A stretch of 64,000 nt of DNA from Megaleporinus macrocephalus (lineage: Eukaryota > Chordata > Actinopteri > Characiformes > Anostomidae). Made by a program: the position numbers and the translations under genes. Position 1 is the first letter of the stretch. The number at the start of each line of letters is the position of its first letter. A model generated the notes under the pieces. The model searched no databases. It was not told the DNA's origin and saw only the letters and a program-made list of their open reading frames with translations. The stretch spans positions 17,229,694-17,293,693 of the forward strand of contig CM038703.1 of NCBI GenBank assembly GCA_021613375.1, written 5' to 3'. Of the stretch, positions 23,395 through 36,307 are shown piece after piece.

Positions 23395-23560
23395 GATTGA
23401 ATACATTTCAATTCCTTCTCCGGCAATCTTGATTTAACTTAATGAAGTACTGAGTAGAAAAAGCAGGTATTAGAGGATAACTGCAAATAATACTGGATTG
23501 TTTTCACAATGAAAGGCTTGGAAAGGGTTAAAAAGCACACTAACATATGTAAAACCACTA
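23395..23560 (+). repeat. Dispersed repeat family F, copy b
   Basis: Contains CAATCTTGATTTAACTTAATG, TACTGAGTAGAAAAAGCAGG and AACTGCAAATAATACTGG, which recur with few changes at 43,132-43,210 and in inverted, more diverged form at 20,705-20,840. Confidence 0.6.
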
Positions 23561-24359
23561 CTTGCTGTATTAATACTATTTAAATATACAAAAAAGTTAA
23601 GTGTTTTCTCGGGTACATAATATGTCTTTTAAACATTCAAACAGTAGGATCGTATAAATATCAGCACCTAAGCTAGTTTGGTTAGATACTGTTAGTATCA
23701 GTACTCAGTATTGGTATCAAACACCTCTCCACTTCAGAGCAGAAACTCTTTTTTTCAACTGCAGAGAAGCTGCTTTTGATCATCTTTAGGCTGAACTAGA
23801 CCAATATAATTCATTTTCACATACAGCTGGAGCAGCTGCAGTATTTTTTGTCCATCTGGCATGAGTTTATAATCAACCGTGTTGGTAGAGAAGAAGCTCG
23901 TGCTATAGTCTGTGCAGTTGTCAAATGGAAATGATGCAACCGAGCCGCTTGATCAACTTCCCATGCCCTACTGTAAATGCACAGCTTTTGTCCTCATAAA
24001 TCAATAGTGCAACACACCCTCTGTTTTTGTGTTAGGATGTACTTTTAACCATTACAATGTAAAATGCAGTGTATGCTCTTTAGCCCCCCTTCCATCTTTT
24101 AATCTCATTAAAGTATGACTTAGAACCAAAACACTGTCTATTGTCTGCTGCTGTTCTGTGTTTAATATGTTCTGGAGGAACTGCAATTTGATGCCTATTC
24201 AACACATGGCTGTGGGGAGAAGGAATGGCAATAAAGTTGACCTTGACATTGACTCAGTATTTATAAGTGGCCACCTAACAATGTATATTTAGCAGCCATA
24301 ACAATTAATAAAACTATTAAGTCTATTTAATGTTTTTTTTATATATTATTAACATCAAC
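23561..24359. other. Low-copy sequence with a short GTATCAGTACTCAGTATTGG-type repeat
   Basis: Around 23,650-23,730, words such as TAGTATCAGTACTCAGTATTGG look like a fragment of an interspersed repeat. Nothing coding was recognised. Confidence 0.4.
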
Positions 24360-25260
24360 CTCAGACCACATTCCTCTCATTATTAGCGAACAAAACAAAA
24401 CAGACAGATAGAAAGCAAGACGAGGGCCCCGAATGACTTCTCTGTCAGGGAAAAATGTACCACTTGCCCTCCAGTCATCCGTGCAGAGGAGTGAGAAAAC
24501 GAGGTGAAAAGATGACTTCCTGAGCACCCTCGCTCATGTCTGGATAAAACACAAGCAGCACTGTCCACTCTACTGATGGCCTCCAGTTATTTTGTTCCTC
24601 TCCCAGCTGAATGTGAAAACATGGCTTTAAGTGAGCCGATGCGCACAATGTGTCACTGTTTTCTGCCTTAATATTTTCATTTTTATCCTTCTGTGAAAAG
24701 CCCGTGAAAGAACGCTTGGAGGCTTGTATTATATTCAGTAATGCTGAATATCTTAATCAGTCGGAAGCCTTGCCTTCAGATCACAACCGACTCACTAAAC
24801 ATTAGCCTCCAAGTGTGAAAAAGGCAAATAAACAGAACAAAGAGGCTCTATAGACCCTCATCCAAGTTTTTTCTTTTGAATGATAGCTTTATGAAGGTAT
24901 TTTATGACCTGTAAAACCAGGTCGTAAAACTCTGTTTGAAATGCCATTGTTCATTAGCGAACATTTTGGTCCACTGCCATGGCACTGCGCTTGCGTTTCT
25001 TGAAACCGGGACTGAGGTCTTACAGCACCATTACTCTTTTTATAGAGGAATGCTGAAACGCACTGGCATAAAATGCACACTGGACACCCAAGTTGGAACC
25101 CTCTATTTCTTTTGCTATCTTGATTTTAAATCAAGGCCTTTTTTAACAAACCAAAAGTCAACTTGCTTTGCTAAAGCAATTCGGTTTGTGAGGATAAAAG
25201 CTGATTCCGTAATGGAACCCAGCTGACAGTAAAACCACTTATCGAAAACCACCACTGAGG
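24360..25260. promoter_or_regulatory. Candidate conserved non-coding region (weak)
   Basis: Non-repetitive sequence with scattered ATTA-type words (CTCATTATTAGCGAAC, TGTTCATTAGCGAACA) and no transposon structure. ATTAGCGAAC occurs twice, near 24,379 and 24,952. Evidence for regulation is only textural; it may be neutral unique sequence. Confidence 0.22.
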
Positions 25261-28200
25261 GAGGGACGCATTATAGCAGCACGTTTACCTTTAGTCATAG
25301 CATAAAATCTATGATGCATGCAAATACTCTTATTACCGTTCTCATAATAAATATTGCATTAAAAAAGCAATGTATTTGTTTATATTTAATGTAATGCACG
25401 CATTAAAATATTTGGACATGTGCAGCAAATTTCAATAGCCACCATATCAGTGTGAACCAACAAGCATGTGCAGTATTAAAGAAACTCTGGACTGGACTGA
25501 GAGCTCCTGTATTGCTTCTTCTGTTTTTTTTCCTATTCAAGTCAATGTGTTTTATCTAGTTTGCTGATGAGGCTGGAAGGTGGCCCCTTTATAGTGTTGC
25601 CATGCATACTTGATGTCAACATATGCACAGGAGGCCCGCCCTAGTACAACTATATTTAAATATCCTGGTGCAGCTGGAAAGCACATGTGAACACAATATG
25701 TTATACATTCTGTATATATGTACAGTAATAAGTGTAACTGTGATTCTAGGATATTGTGCATGTGGAAATGTTCTTGCTTTCATCATTAAACACTGTGATT
25801 ACTTCTACTGTAGATTTTTTTACCATCCAGTTTCACCAAGCATTTAAGTTATCTGAAGTCACGCTCAATTTTTCCAACCACATTTCTTCCATGAAGTTGA
25901 CGGTTCACCACTGTCCTTCCAGCATTTAATAATACATTGAGCAGTTCTGAACCCAATTCCATTCATTTCAATTCAGTCTCCTTCTCTTGATCCAGGCCAG
26001 TAATTGAACCCCGCTGAAACACAGTAACATCAATTCCACGACCACAGGATAGTCACAATCAGTTAACGTTAAAAATAGCTGCCAGCTTAAACATATTAAT
26101 GACTGCAGATGTTATCTAATCAAAGTCTCTTAATTGTTTGCCTATTTAAATCCCAATAGTAACTTTTTTTAATGGCCAGGCAGTGTGTTTATACTACCAG
26201 GTCGCTAAGAAAGCCAAGATCTGCCTTTGATGATGAGGCCTTATGAAGAATGCTATAGGTGGTTACTCATGTCTGCATAAGGAACCTCTTGTCATCAATA
26301 TGGAAAAGTTAAAATTCATCTGTTTCACTATTATTCCCTGGTATTCTGGGTACAATGCAGATTTCAATTAAACTAATACCACCCCAATCAGGAATTAAAG
26401 CCTACCTTGCCTGGATGCTAGAAAACTATGCTGCACCTTAAGCACAAAACAGCCGGCCTATGCCGCATACTGATCACATCTGTGCTTTATGTGGTATTAA
26501 AATGTAGTACATTTAAAAATAGATTATCCAAAAAAACAGGTAAATACCACATATACATGTTAGAAAGTAAACATTAGGCTGTCACGTATTCTATTATCTA
26601 TATATTATACTATTATACTTTCATCTGTATATCTGTTGTGCTTTATTAAAATGCTGAACCTACAGTGTTTGTCTTGCGTGTGTCACATGGCCATGTCCAT
26701 TTTACAGTTTCTTTTAATCCCTAATAATTAATCTGGCTATTTTTGCCTCTGTACCTTTTGGATATATGTAAATGACCTCTTTTAATTTTTTTTAATTGCC
26801 CTCTATTGTGCCTCATTCATAGCTAAACTTGTAGACTAAATGGCCAGTCACTTGTAAAAGTCAATGACTGTGACATCACAACCATGATTCATTTTTCTGC
26901 AGCTTGGTTTTCAAATATGGGCTGGCTGCCGTTTGAAGTGAATACATGCTTTTTGTTTTTTTTTTGTTATAAATGCTAGGAAAGTCAGTTTTCCATGATA
27001 TAAGTCCTTTAATAAAAACATGACGACAAGCAAAAGTGTCAGCGTCAGACCTCGAGCTGTGAGGCCGCAGCACTCAGACTGGGTGGACAGCTTTGAGTCC
27101 AGCCAGGAAACGACATCTCACATACGCCTGACATAAAGACTGCAAAACACAGGCTCACACCTGCAAACTCCTGCTCAAGACCTACCCTTATGAAGAAAGG
27201 TAAAAATATGTGCTTCTTATGCTTTTTCATCACCACATAGGCAAGACAGGCATACACCCACTGCTGCACTATAGCATACCAAATATATGACTTGCAATAG
27301 CATATACCGTGTGGACAAAGGCCACGAATGACTCTGTGCCCAAGAATGTTGTTTTAACTTTGCAATAAGCCACCATCTGACATTAGGGCATCAATCTGGT
27401 ATACATATAATTATAGTCAGCACAATGTGTGTGGTTAATATTAAGACAGGTCATTCTTCTATGAACCTCAAAGTCTTCCAAGATCATTAGAAGAAACATG
27501 ATGATAGATTTAAACCCCTTCCACGCTTTGAAATGCCTCGTTATCACATTGATTATGACAGAAACGTGATGCAAATCAGATGAAAAACACATCCACTGCA
27601 GTTCACTTAGTAAAAAAGACTGAACCTAGGATTCCCTGCCTGAAAATTAGGCTTCCACCATAAAGTAATGCAGTAAAAAAAAGAAGAGAAGCCTCAGGAG
27701 CAATGAAAGAACTTCATGGTGAGTTAGATTCCAGACTTAAACAGACATCCTTAATTCTTTCCACCGCACCCCCATCCCACCACAGTCAACCTGCACTAAT
27801 CATATGATTGAACATTCTCAAAATCAATATGACATGGAGGATGGAGGCCTACTCCTCTTGGCAAACCTTCTGAAAGTGAATGTCACTGCAAATGAACATT
27901 AGATTCTCAACGGAGACGTATAAAAAGATTCAGAGGCGCTCTGACCCTGTAACGAGAGCGCTTCCCTCATCCCCACCACACCCACATTCTGCTATTGTTC
28001 AGAGCAATAAAAGAATGCTCTGAAGTGTCGTATTAAAAAGTGTGTCAGATAAAAAGAGGTCACAGAGAGATGTGGAGAGTGTGGGAGAGTAGTGCTCTGC
28101 AGTCAGATGAACAAGCAGTAGTTCAGTAGGCACTGTATGAGAAGAGCGCTGAGTGTGTGTGGAGAGTTGTTTGTTTGCAGTCGCGCCGAGGGTCCTGATT

Positions 28201-28760
28201 AACGGATAGACGCATGTGAAATACACAACCCAAACCATTTAAAGTCTTCTTTAAAACCAGAAAGGTGAAACACCAGCATGGAATGCATTTGAAATATTTG
28301 TCCAAAAACCAGCAGCACTGCCAGGTCATTTGGACTCGATGCTGTGAGTGGTGGAGAGCGAGTGGTTGTGAGCAGTGCAATTACACATCTGCTAACAGTT
28401 AGCTCTGCGTACTTGGCAAAGACTTCAGCAGAGGACTATCTCCCCTTCCCTCAGCCCCCAACCCAACCCCCCTCTCCTTTGAGCCTGACCTATGGGTAAT
28501 TGGTGAGAGAGAGCTTGGTTTCTGCTGCAGTGATTCCGCCCAGCCTGCTCTCAGAGCACCAAGAGCGTGCCGGCAAAACTCAGGGGAGAGATAGCAGAGA
28601 GGAGGAGAGAGAGTCTGAGAGAAGATGGCATTGTGTTTGGGGAGATAGAGGGAGAGTGAGAGAAAGAGAGATGGCGAGAAAGATGAGGTTTCTTTGTATA
28701 TATTTATATGTGTGTGTGTGTCTGTGTGTGTTCTTGTAGAGGTATAGTTGTGAGGACCAC

Positions 28761-28763
<3 letters not shown>
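25261..28763. other. About 3.5 kb of low-copy sequence, no gene seen
   Basis: Open frames are all under 90 residues except one at 28,399-28,815, which is partly translated from the (TA)n, CA-rich and GA-rich tracts at its ends. The block 28,440-28,600 is GC-richer and non-repetitive but otherwise featureless to me. No RNA gene or transposon end was recognised. Confidence 0.45.

Positions 28764-28810
<47 letters not shown>
28764..28810. repeat. (TA)n microsatellite, about 47 bp
   Basis: Uninterrupted TA alternation adjoining the transposon fragment that starts near 28,811. Confidence 0.95.
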
Positions 28811-28816
<6 letters not shown>

Positions 28817-29066
28817 AATGCATAACAGAAGTACTGCTGTGTCTGATCAGTGTCACTGCAGTGCTAAGAAAAATCCAACACTCACGTAATACCTGCTCTG
28901 TGGTGGTCCTGTGGAGGTCCCAGCCACAAAAGAATAGAGAGAAAGTGAGCTAACAAAGTATGTAGAGAAACAGATGGGCTACACTCTCAGTCGTTATACT
29001 AGAAAATGCTCCTATATGTAAAGTGAAGCTGATAAAAAAAAGAATGTACACACAAGGAGGTGGTGT
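28811..29066 (+). mobile_element. Fragment of a long-inverted-repeat DNA transposon (3' arm)
   Basis: Ordered blocks GTGTCACTGCAGTGCTAAG, AATACCTGCTCTGTGGTGGTC, GCTAACAAAGTATG, AGAGAAACAGATGG, TGCTCCTATATGTAAAGTGA and ACACAAGGAGGTGGT match what I remember as the terminal arm of a very abundant otophysan transposon with long inverted arms. Opposite-arm and interior fragments of the same family lie at 42,656-43,055, and a short terminal piece at 33,186-33,225. No transposase is encoded here. Confidence 0.65.
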
Positions 29067-29078
29067 ATATATATGAGC

Positions 29079-29109
<31 letters not shown>

Positions 29110-29120
29110 TGAGAGAGACT
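29067..29120. repeat. (GA)n-rich simple repeat
   Basis: Imperfect GAGAGAAAGAGA units immediately follow the transposon fragment. Confidence 0.8.
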
Positions 29121-31150
29121 ATGTGAAATTGAGAAAAGGAAAGATCACATTTTTAAAAATGTAACATTTTCCTAGAAAGTTTGTTTTCAATTGAGCTGAG
29201 GTGGCTCTGATGACATGAGGTCACAAGGCTGTAGGTCTCCACGGTAAAGGTGAAATAAGGGAGGTTCTATGCTATCCAGGGCTTGCAGTGGAAAAAATCA
29301 CTCCCAGCCCTGAGCACCTAGAGCAACGAGAGCTGTTTGAACAGCTGCTCCCCTCTACTGCCTCTAATGCCACTGGCAGTGACTCCTACACCCTCAGCCA
29401 TTCCTAACACCTTTCCTTCCCACAGTTTCAGACACATTTCTCAAAAGGAGTCGTCCTTTCCCAACTCAGGCCCCCGTTCACTGAGCAGGTGAAATCACTC
29501 TAAAAGGAATATTCCAGTGTTTTTTCACACCTAAACACCTGATTTGGTTTTTCGCCGTTCTGCTATCCATGCGGGATCAGTCAGGAGCCTGTGAGAACTT
29601 CACCCAGTCTGCTTAACAGAAATGTGTTTTGCATAAATGTTTGCAGACAGAATAAAACTGGCTTTTATTATAAGTGTGGTTCACATTAACTGCTGTTCTG
29701 TTCTCATCTAACTACGAGGAAATGCATCAAAATCAGAGGCGTGTTGTGGTTGTGTTGATCTTGAGAGTGGTGCCATAATTCATCAAATGTGATAAATATA
29801 GGGAGCCAACCTCCTACCCTATCCACACAGTGTCACTGATGATGTCATACTCTTCCACAGTTCGCCTGTTGTCTTGTTCCTCACATCATAGCCATAAGCA
29901 TTTTCATAATTTCATCTTTATCTTCTATGTTTGTTTGTGTTTTATGTTCGTATTTAAGATTCTAGATTTTTAATAATGCACACTAAAGCTATAAAAGCCT
30001 GTTAAGCCTAATTAGGTGTGAGATACAAGCCAGCCTCAAATGTCAAATTGCTGACAGAACAGAGCAGCTGGGCTGCACTTATTAATGGCATTGAGCGCAT
30101 TGACCTAAAGGTAAATAGCACAAGGCCATCTAAGCCCTATCAAAACTAGATGGTTCCAAATTTTAGCTACAGCTAACCAGCAGCACACTGAGAATTATTG
30201 GCCATGACCGAAATAAGATTTATTTAAGTCTATTGGCAGCTCAAAACTTCAATATCACACAGCAGGCAGGCGTAATCTCAGTATAAACCTCTAGCACCCT
30301 GTGACCTTCACCACACAATACAATACGCCGACTGTTACAGGTAACCTGAAGTCAAAGCTCAGGTAGTAATTATCTATAATTCATCAACACCTCACATTTA
30401 TGACTGCACCAGCTTTATCAGCATTATTACAATCAGGTCGCTGCTGTATGACAGCGACACCAGAGAAATGCTGTCATAAGTTAATGCTAATATGCTGGCA
30501 TGGGAAACTCAGAGAGGGCTTAGAGCAGCAGAACAGTGGATCCATAATGAGAACGGACATAGCAGAGGTGCCAAGATACTTAGCATATTCACACTTTCAG
30601 TATCGCAGAGTCCACAAGTTCGCAGCCAGCCATGCAGCTGACACAATCCTTTTACAGGCATAGCATACACCGCAGGAGTATGTGTGTGTCAGTGTAGTAT
30701 AGGAATCCTGCGGCCCGTGTCAGACACCACTATATATATATATATATTTTTGTTTTTAATGGAGTAGCCTTCCTTCCCTAACACAACAATGTACTGACGG
30801 GTCTCTAAAGAAAGTTGTTTCTTTCTGGTCATTTTGAGTCTGTCAGCAAGCCATCAACTGCTGATGCCTCAGATACTAAACTAACCTAGAATGTTGTTCT
30901 CCCTTTTATGCTCTTCTACTTATTAGTAGAATGTTTTTCAGCTGTGCATCACAATTGAGCAAGAGTGTCCTAACAACCAATTAGCCCAATAACATCCTTA
31001 ACTTGGATTGGCTGCCATACCAGGAGATTTAGACAGAGGCCTGAGAATTGCTGATAATAGGACTATATGCAAAATAAGCCTCTATACAAAAATAGGCTTT
31101 AATACAAACATTTTTATTCGTTAAAAATCATCTGATACACTTAAATTAAA
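29121..31150. other. Low-copy sequence, no gene seen
   Basis: No coding or RNA gene was recognised. A short (TA)n tract lies at 30,731-30,748. The open frame at 30,400-30,663 has no family resemblance. Confidence 0.45.
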
Positions 31151-31194
31151 TGTGAAATGGACAATATTGTTTGTGAATTGCATGAAAATTGCAT

Positions 31195-31252
31195 GAAATG
31201 AAATTCTAGAGTGATCCTAAACCTTTGAGCGGTAGTATATATATATATATAT
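31195..31252 (+). repeat. Transposon terminus with CCTTTGAGCGGTAGTATATA motif
   Basis: The words GTGATCCTAAACCTTTGAGC and GGTAGTATATATATATAT match the end sequence I know from Tc1-like and related fish repeats, which insert at or next to TA runs. The opposite end was not found, though it may lie near the (TA)n tract at 30,731. Confidence 0.45.
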
Positions 31253-31288
31253 GTGTGTATGTGTGTTTCGATTTCTATTAAATGTTTC

Positions 31289-31350
31289 ATTCCACCTTAA
31301 ATTAAGCAGTTACAGGTGCCTTTGTACCGCCGTATCATTTAAGGTGAAAT
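31289..31350. repeat. Palindromic MITE, related to 15,145-15,224
   Basis: ATTCCACCTTAAAT at 31,289-31,302 and ATTTAAGGTGAAAT at 31,337-31,350 are inverted repeats with one mismatch. The sequence matches the arms of the palindrome at 15,145-15,224, so this is the same short family. Confidence 0.65.
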
Positions 31351-31535
31351 GGAAATTACATTTTTTTATTAATATTTATTTATTTTTGTTAATAATAGCT
31401 TTGTTTTTTGTTCCTTTGACCGTCAAACAATGCAGGTCTATTGTACACAGCTGGTCTACGGCACCATCATAGAGATGACTGAGTGCAGAATGCAAGTAGA
31501 GTAAAGATAGATGCTCAAATTGCACTTGTATTAAA

Positions 31536-31553
31536 CAAACACACACACATACA

Positions 31554-31597
<44 letters not shown>
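31536..31597. repeat. (AC)n microsatellite, 62 bp
   Basis: An AC array with two AT interruptions in its first third. The minus-strand open frame over it (31,376-31,609) is a CVCV-type translation of the array. Confidence 0.95.
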
Positions 31598-31600
<3 letters not shown>

Positions 31601-32214
31601 CACCCACACAGTCTCTGCTGGGAAATTAGTTTCATTTTCCTCCCTCTGTTACAATTTAAAGCAAGTATTTCATCCACTCTTGTCTCCCTGCAGATCTCAT
31701 TTCAGCTCAGTTCATATCAAGATTTAGATTCCATATTAACATTCACGCATCAGCACTACAGCACTACAGCACACAGCCTTGAAGCCTGTGTTTGTAGTTC
31801 CAATCAGGCCTCCCTACCACAGCAGAGAAAAAGCAGTTTTACGAAGCTCTCAATAATGCTGCAATGATTGCTGGTTATACTGAACCACGCAGGGACAGTC
31901 ATGTGGATCAGCCTCGCTGCAATCAGCCTAGTATTCATCTCATAAGAATTTGCAAAACTGTCACATCAAGCCCTTTAAAAATAAGCATCTATCTCTGCAG
32001 GTTTCGAACGGATAGTCTTTCAAAAAGCTCTGCTAGAGAAGAAATTATCCTCACAGTCGTTTCAGCGAGCTCAAATCTTCCACCACTGCAGGCAAGTTAT
32101 GAAGCGTGCTGGTGGTCTATATGAATCTTGTGCTGGCTCAAGCATCATCTACAAAGTAAAGCTGTCCCAGGAAGTGTTTGGACCCTTCAACCATTGTTAA
32201 ACAAAAAGCATTTG
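31598..32214. other. Low-copy sequence
   Basis: No gene or repeat boundary was recognised. An 86-residue open frame at 31,864-32,124 has no domain resemblance. Confidence 0.4.
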
Positions 32215-32400
32215 TTTCCCAGAATAGCACTTTTAGCTCGACATTAGACTGATGGTAGACTCTTTGTGTGTAGAACGCCTGGAGAAGAATTTCAAACAGA
32301 TTGCACTACTGTAAAGCACAAAGGTGGAAACATCAAAGTGTGGAGTTGCTTTGCTAAGAATGAAGTCGACGAGTGTTTATTAAAGTGATTTTGAACACAG
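32215..32400 (+). pseudogene. Tc1/mariner transposase fragment (decayed)
   Basis: Translation in the frame that includes 32,282 gives a stretch beginning PGEEFQTDCTTVKHKGGNIK and continuing VWSCFAKN. This corresponds to the conserved region between the first and second catalytic aspartates of Tc1-type DDE transposases (family pattern PGE...C..PTVKHGGG...WGCF). Upstream in the same frame, TDGRLFVCRTPGEE follows an in-frame stop. The catalytic aspartates are not preserved as a set and both ends are missing, so it is a non-functional scrap. It may belong with the repeat at 32,640-33,185. Confidence 0.65.
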
Positions 32401-32470
32401 AGGTGTAAAAAAAGGCAGTTTTGATGAAAATGATCTGAAACGCCCGCCGAAATTTGGAAAGAATAGAATA

Positions 32471-32473
<3 letters not shown>

Positions 32474-32540
<67 letters not shown>
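32474..32540. repeat. (AT)n microsatellite, 67 bp
   Basis: Uninterrupted AT alternation; open frames crossing it on both strands are YIYI-type translations of the array. Confidence 0.95.
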
Positions 32541-32544
<4 letters not shown>

Positions 32545-32639
32545 ATATAATATATATGTGCAAAAGACACTTTGGGAAAAACTATACAAGTAGTGGTCTA
32601 TATGAAGTATTTATTTCCAGATATCATCTAATACCTTCT

Positions 32640-33185
32640 TGGACTGTTTAGTACTTCATTAAGCTAAATCAACATCACTGGTGAAGGAATGTAATACATC
32701 TGGGGCGTTCAGGAGAAAACTTTATAAGAACTTTCTAGGAAAAGAAATTAAACCGTACTTTTATTTTGAAATAAGTCAAAGTAACCAATTTCTTTTGGTC
32801 TATTCATAATAAAATGTACACACAAGGTAAAAGTCAATAGACATTTTAATATTACTACAAAATCTGAAGAATAGAGACAAGGTTTTGTTCTGAAAACAAG
32901 GATATGCAACTGCCTGTATGCAATAACAATGGTCTATATGTATTATGTGAGCACCTGCCAGCATGTAATAACAAAATGCCCCACATGTAACATGCGACTA
33001 GCGTACAATATATTATCTACGTCTTTTAAAATAAGATATTCATCCTGCTTTGTATTGTATTGATGCTTATTCACATCTGTTATAATGACATCTGGTGTTC
33101 TTACTGCTGAAAATACACTTCTTGCTAAGATAAAGGGTTTTAAACAATGAGCTTAGGTGCCAAAGACTTTTGCACAGTACCGCAT
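32640..33185 (-). repeat. Dispersed repeat family F, copy c, with a Tc1-like terminus
   Basis: Contains inverted words of family F (AGTACTTCATTAAGCTAAATC near 32,651) and the AAAATAAGATATTCATCCTGC / TTTGTATTGTATTGATGC block shared with copy a at 20,870-20,912. It ends with GGTGCCAAAGACTTTTGCAC AGTACC at 33,157-33,182, a terminus typical of a fish Tc1-like family. With the transposase scrap just upstream it may be one old element split by the (AT)n array. Confidence 0.5.
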
Positions 33186-33225
33186 ACACTGAACGACCAA
33201 CAGCCACAACATTAGAACAACAATA
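33186..33225. repeat. Short terminal piece of the long-inverted-repeat transposon family
   Basis: ACACTGAACGACCAACAGCC followed by ACAACATTAGAACAAC resembles the terminal sequence of the family represented at 28,811-29,066. Only the first ~40 bp are recognisable. Confidence 0.4.
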
Positions 33226-33529
33226 AAAAGAAAATCAATATCTGTCAATTTTGTCAACTCAACTTGTCATATAAGAATACTTCCACATATAAATGAACAT
33301 TTGACAAGGTAGATCTTGTCAGTGGAGAAAGTGTGCTTTCCCAGTGCGCTTAGAAGATTTCAGACGGAGGAGATGTTATACTAATAAAAGATGCATGTGT
33401 CTGTCTAAGTGAAGTTTTTCTCTTTACTTTAGTGTGTCATGTACCTTTATGTGCACATTTTTAAGCCCAAAGTACACGCCAGAGGAAAAAACTCTCGCCA
33501 ACAGAAACCACTTTTCTCAGTTGCCTCAT

Positions 33530-33850
33530 TGGAATTTCAGCCCTTTTCTCCAGTAATCACATAACACAATCCTTATTGCCCACCTACCAGCACAACTGGC
33601 ACACTCTTACCCAGAGTGCTAAAGCAGTACAGATTTGCCACTCTAAAACTTGTCCAGCTCCAGTATAGCTTACAAAGATGGATTTCCCAGCTACCGGATC
33701 TACCAGCTTGTTCTAACTGACTTTCAGAATCAGACTCTAACACCATTGTAAGAATAGCCACAGTGGTGCGGGATAAGAAAGTGACCATTCAAAACACCAT
33801 AATGTTGGTGAGCGCTTTGGCCTCACTGGAGCTCTAACAGAGTATTTCAG
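33530..33850 (+). repeat. Dispersed repeat, second copy of the 18,222-18,530 family
   Basis: Shares the ordered blocks CAGCCCTTTTCTCCAGTAAT, CACAATCCTTATTGCCCACC and GGAGCTCTAACAGAGTATTT with the copy at 18,222-18,530. Confidence 0.5.
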
Positions 33851-36264
33851 AGTGTTTAGGGAAAACTGAAGCATGTAAAACTGTTTCAGTAGATCCCAAA
33901 AATAAAATAAGATACTCTGAAAATGCCTAGAATTATTAAATTATTACCTCTTTTTACATACCCTGAGATCAAATTTGGCCATTTGTAACAAAGACCTGAA
34001 CGTACTTTACAAGTAGAAAAATTATTCTGGGAATTTAACCAAATTAGGAATCAGTAATAATTTAGTGTAGTTTACACCATTTCTACTGAGCTAGACTATG
34101 TTGTTATAGATAATTAAACATAGGACTACCATACTAGCTTTAGTTTAGTTACATTTCAAATGGCCCCAACAGTGTCACCTTTCACATAAACACAGAATAA
34201 ATATCATTGGAAATGATTAAAGCACTTAATACAGTGATGCCTCACAAACTTGGGAGGTGCACTGCCTCCAGAAATAGCACTTGTTGTTGTTGTTAATGTT
34301 GTTATATTTATTAAGTTAAAGTATGTATATTTGTTTATTGTGTTATTCTGTGTTAGACCACACACTGCCCCGCCTCCTCCCTGTTACGTGTTCTGTAAGT
34401 ACCATTTTTGTTGTATATACACTCACAACAATGTCTTACTACACACAGTATAGTTTTCAAAGTTCAGTCCATTCTCTTACTTGAAGGGTGGCTGTCGTGA
34501 TGGTGTGTCCATTAAAACACAGGAGGACGAACAGACTTCAGCTGATGCAGCTGAGTCTTTAAGAACAGTGAAGAGCAGAGTCAAATAACAGATGCATGGG
34601 TGGATAATGATTGCACAGATGAGGAAAGGATGGATGAGGATAGATATTGGATGGATAAATGGTGTGGATGAATAGATAGATGAAAAAAGGAAGATGATGG
34701 ATGGATGGCTTATACAAATGCACATCCAAGGGAAACACAGTCCTCAATCCATACATGTACAAATCCTTAGACAATGCCAAACAGAAAAAAAAGATGGCCG
34801 ACATTTTAAACCTTTTAAACCCAAGGCCCCCAATATACTGCTGCAAAGGATTATGGTCTTTGTAGTGTTAGCTCCCAGGAAATTTCCAACAATAGTTATT
34901 ATGATAAATCTCAAATTGTGCTCTGCAGTTGGTCATTATATTGAATGCGATGTTTGCTAACATTTATGGACATAACATGAATACATCAATTGGTCAAGTG
35001 TCTATTTTTGTGCTTAAAGGCATGTTCTCATCTACCTAAACAACAACACCTCAACTGTCATCTATTGTCTCACTTCACACCAATGCCGTCAGCTGCCACA
35101 TGTCTATTCAGTTGGGAATGCTTGGTTTGAGATTGCTGTTTGCTTCTAGCAATTGCTGTCTGGCTGCTTCAAGCTGCAGAGTCGGCACTATATGATCAAC
35201 ACGATTGCTAAAGTTGTTTATCATTGGTGTCAACAACAGGGACTAAGATGAGCAGCACTTTGTAATAAAAGGAGAACGTCTGAGAATACAGCGTTTTCAG
35301 CTTTGCTGTTTTACTGATCCATACGAGAATTTAGGCTGGGTGTTTCTTCACCCTGCAAGAAGTAGTCAGAAGATCTGCTTTGATTTCAGCTGTCTGTGGT
35401 GAAGCATAAGCCAGTTTAATAGTGAATTTAAAGGAAGGTAGATGGAAAAAAACTGACCCAGGCTCTGTGCTCTGAATAACCCTTTGGAGGCGGAGTAGTG
35501 GTGTGCTAAGTGCCCAGTGCTGAGATCGACCCATGGTAGTAAAAAAAAAAAACAACAACAAGAAGAAACTGGTGGACTTGGATACTTGTCCAAGAGTGCA
35601 CTGTAGTGCCAGTGTATTTGTTTACGTAACTGTCAGCCTGCGATGTTGAAGGTCATTGTGAGATCAATATCACCAAAGGTTGGAGCCAAAGAACACACGC
35701 TGGAACTGTTTTCCAGACATTTTGGTGTTTTCAGTAGCAGAGACTGGAACAGATTTTCGTTACGCCCAGGCCAAAATAACTACTTCCACCAAACTGTATG
35801 CGGTATAAAATAAAAGAACGCCAACTAGTCGGTGCTCAGCCTTTCTTATCACACCAAACAGCTATTACAAACATTCAGAGAGAAAGATGTACCAAGGTTT
35901 TGATTGACACTTCTCTCATTAGATCCCGCTGTTGGAACCAGTAAGAATTGATTATCTGCTATTTTTACTGGGTGGTCAGGTTACCACTGTTGCTTTCTGT
36001 CGTCATCACAATCGGCAGTGAAATACTGAATCAATAAAACGCCAGCAGGTTGAACTGGGAATGGCTCAGACAGATTTATAGACTGATGCTGCGTACAGCT
36101 GACGGCTGAATTTACGACTGTGTTCGGTGTCTTTCAGCCTGCTGCTCATTTCTAGCTCTATGGCTGTTCTATTATGCTTAATAAGAACAGTATTTATGGC
36201 CTGAAATGGCTCCACCAGGAGCAATGAGAAAAACACAGAGTCAAATCCCACTTAGGAATGTGTG
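33851..36264. other. Low-copy sequence with a GATG-rich patch
   Basis: No gene was found. At 34,612-34,712 GATG/GGAT units make a degenerate tandem patch. A poly-A/CAA run lies near 35,540-35,562. Open frames are short and partly opposed on the two strands. Confidence 0.45.
34612..34712. repeat. Degenerate (GGAT)n-rich patch
   Basis: Many interrupted GGATG/GATA units. The tract resembles the GGATGG tail of the window's SINE, but no SINE body adjoins it. Confidence 0.6.
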
Positions 36265-36269
36265 TGTGC

Positions 36270-36307
<38 letters not shown>

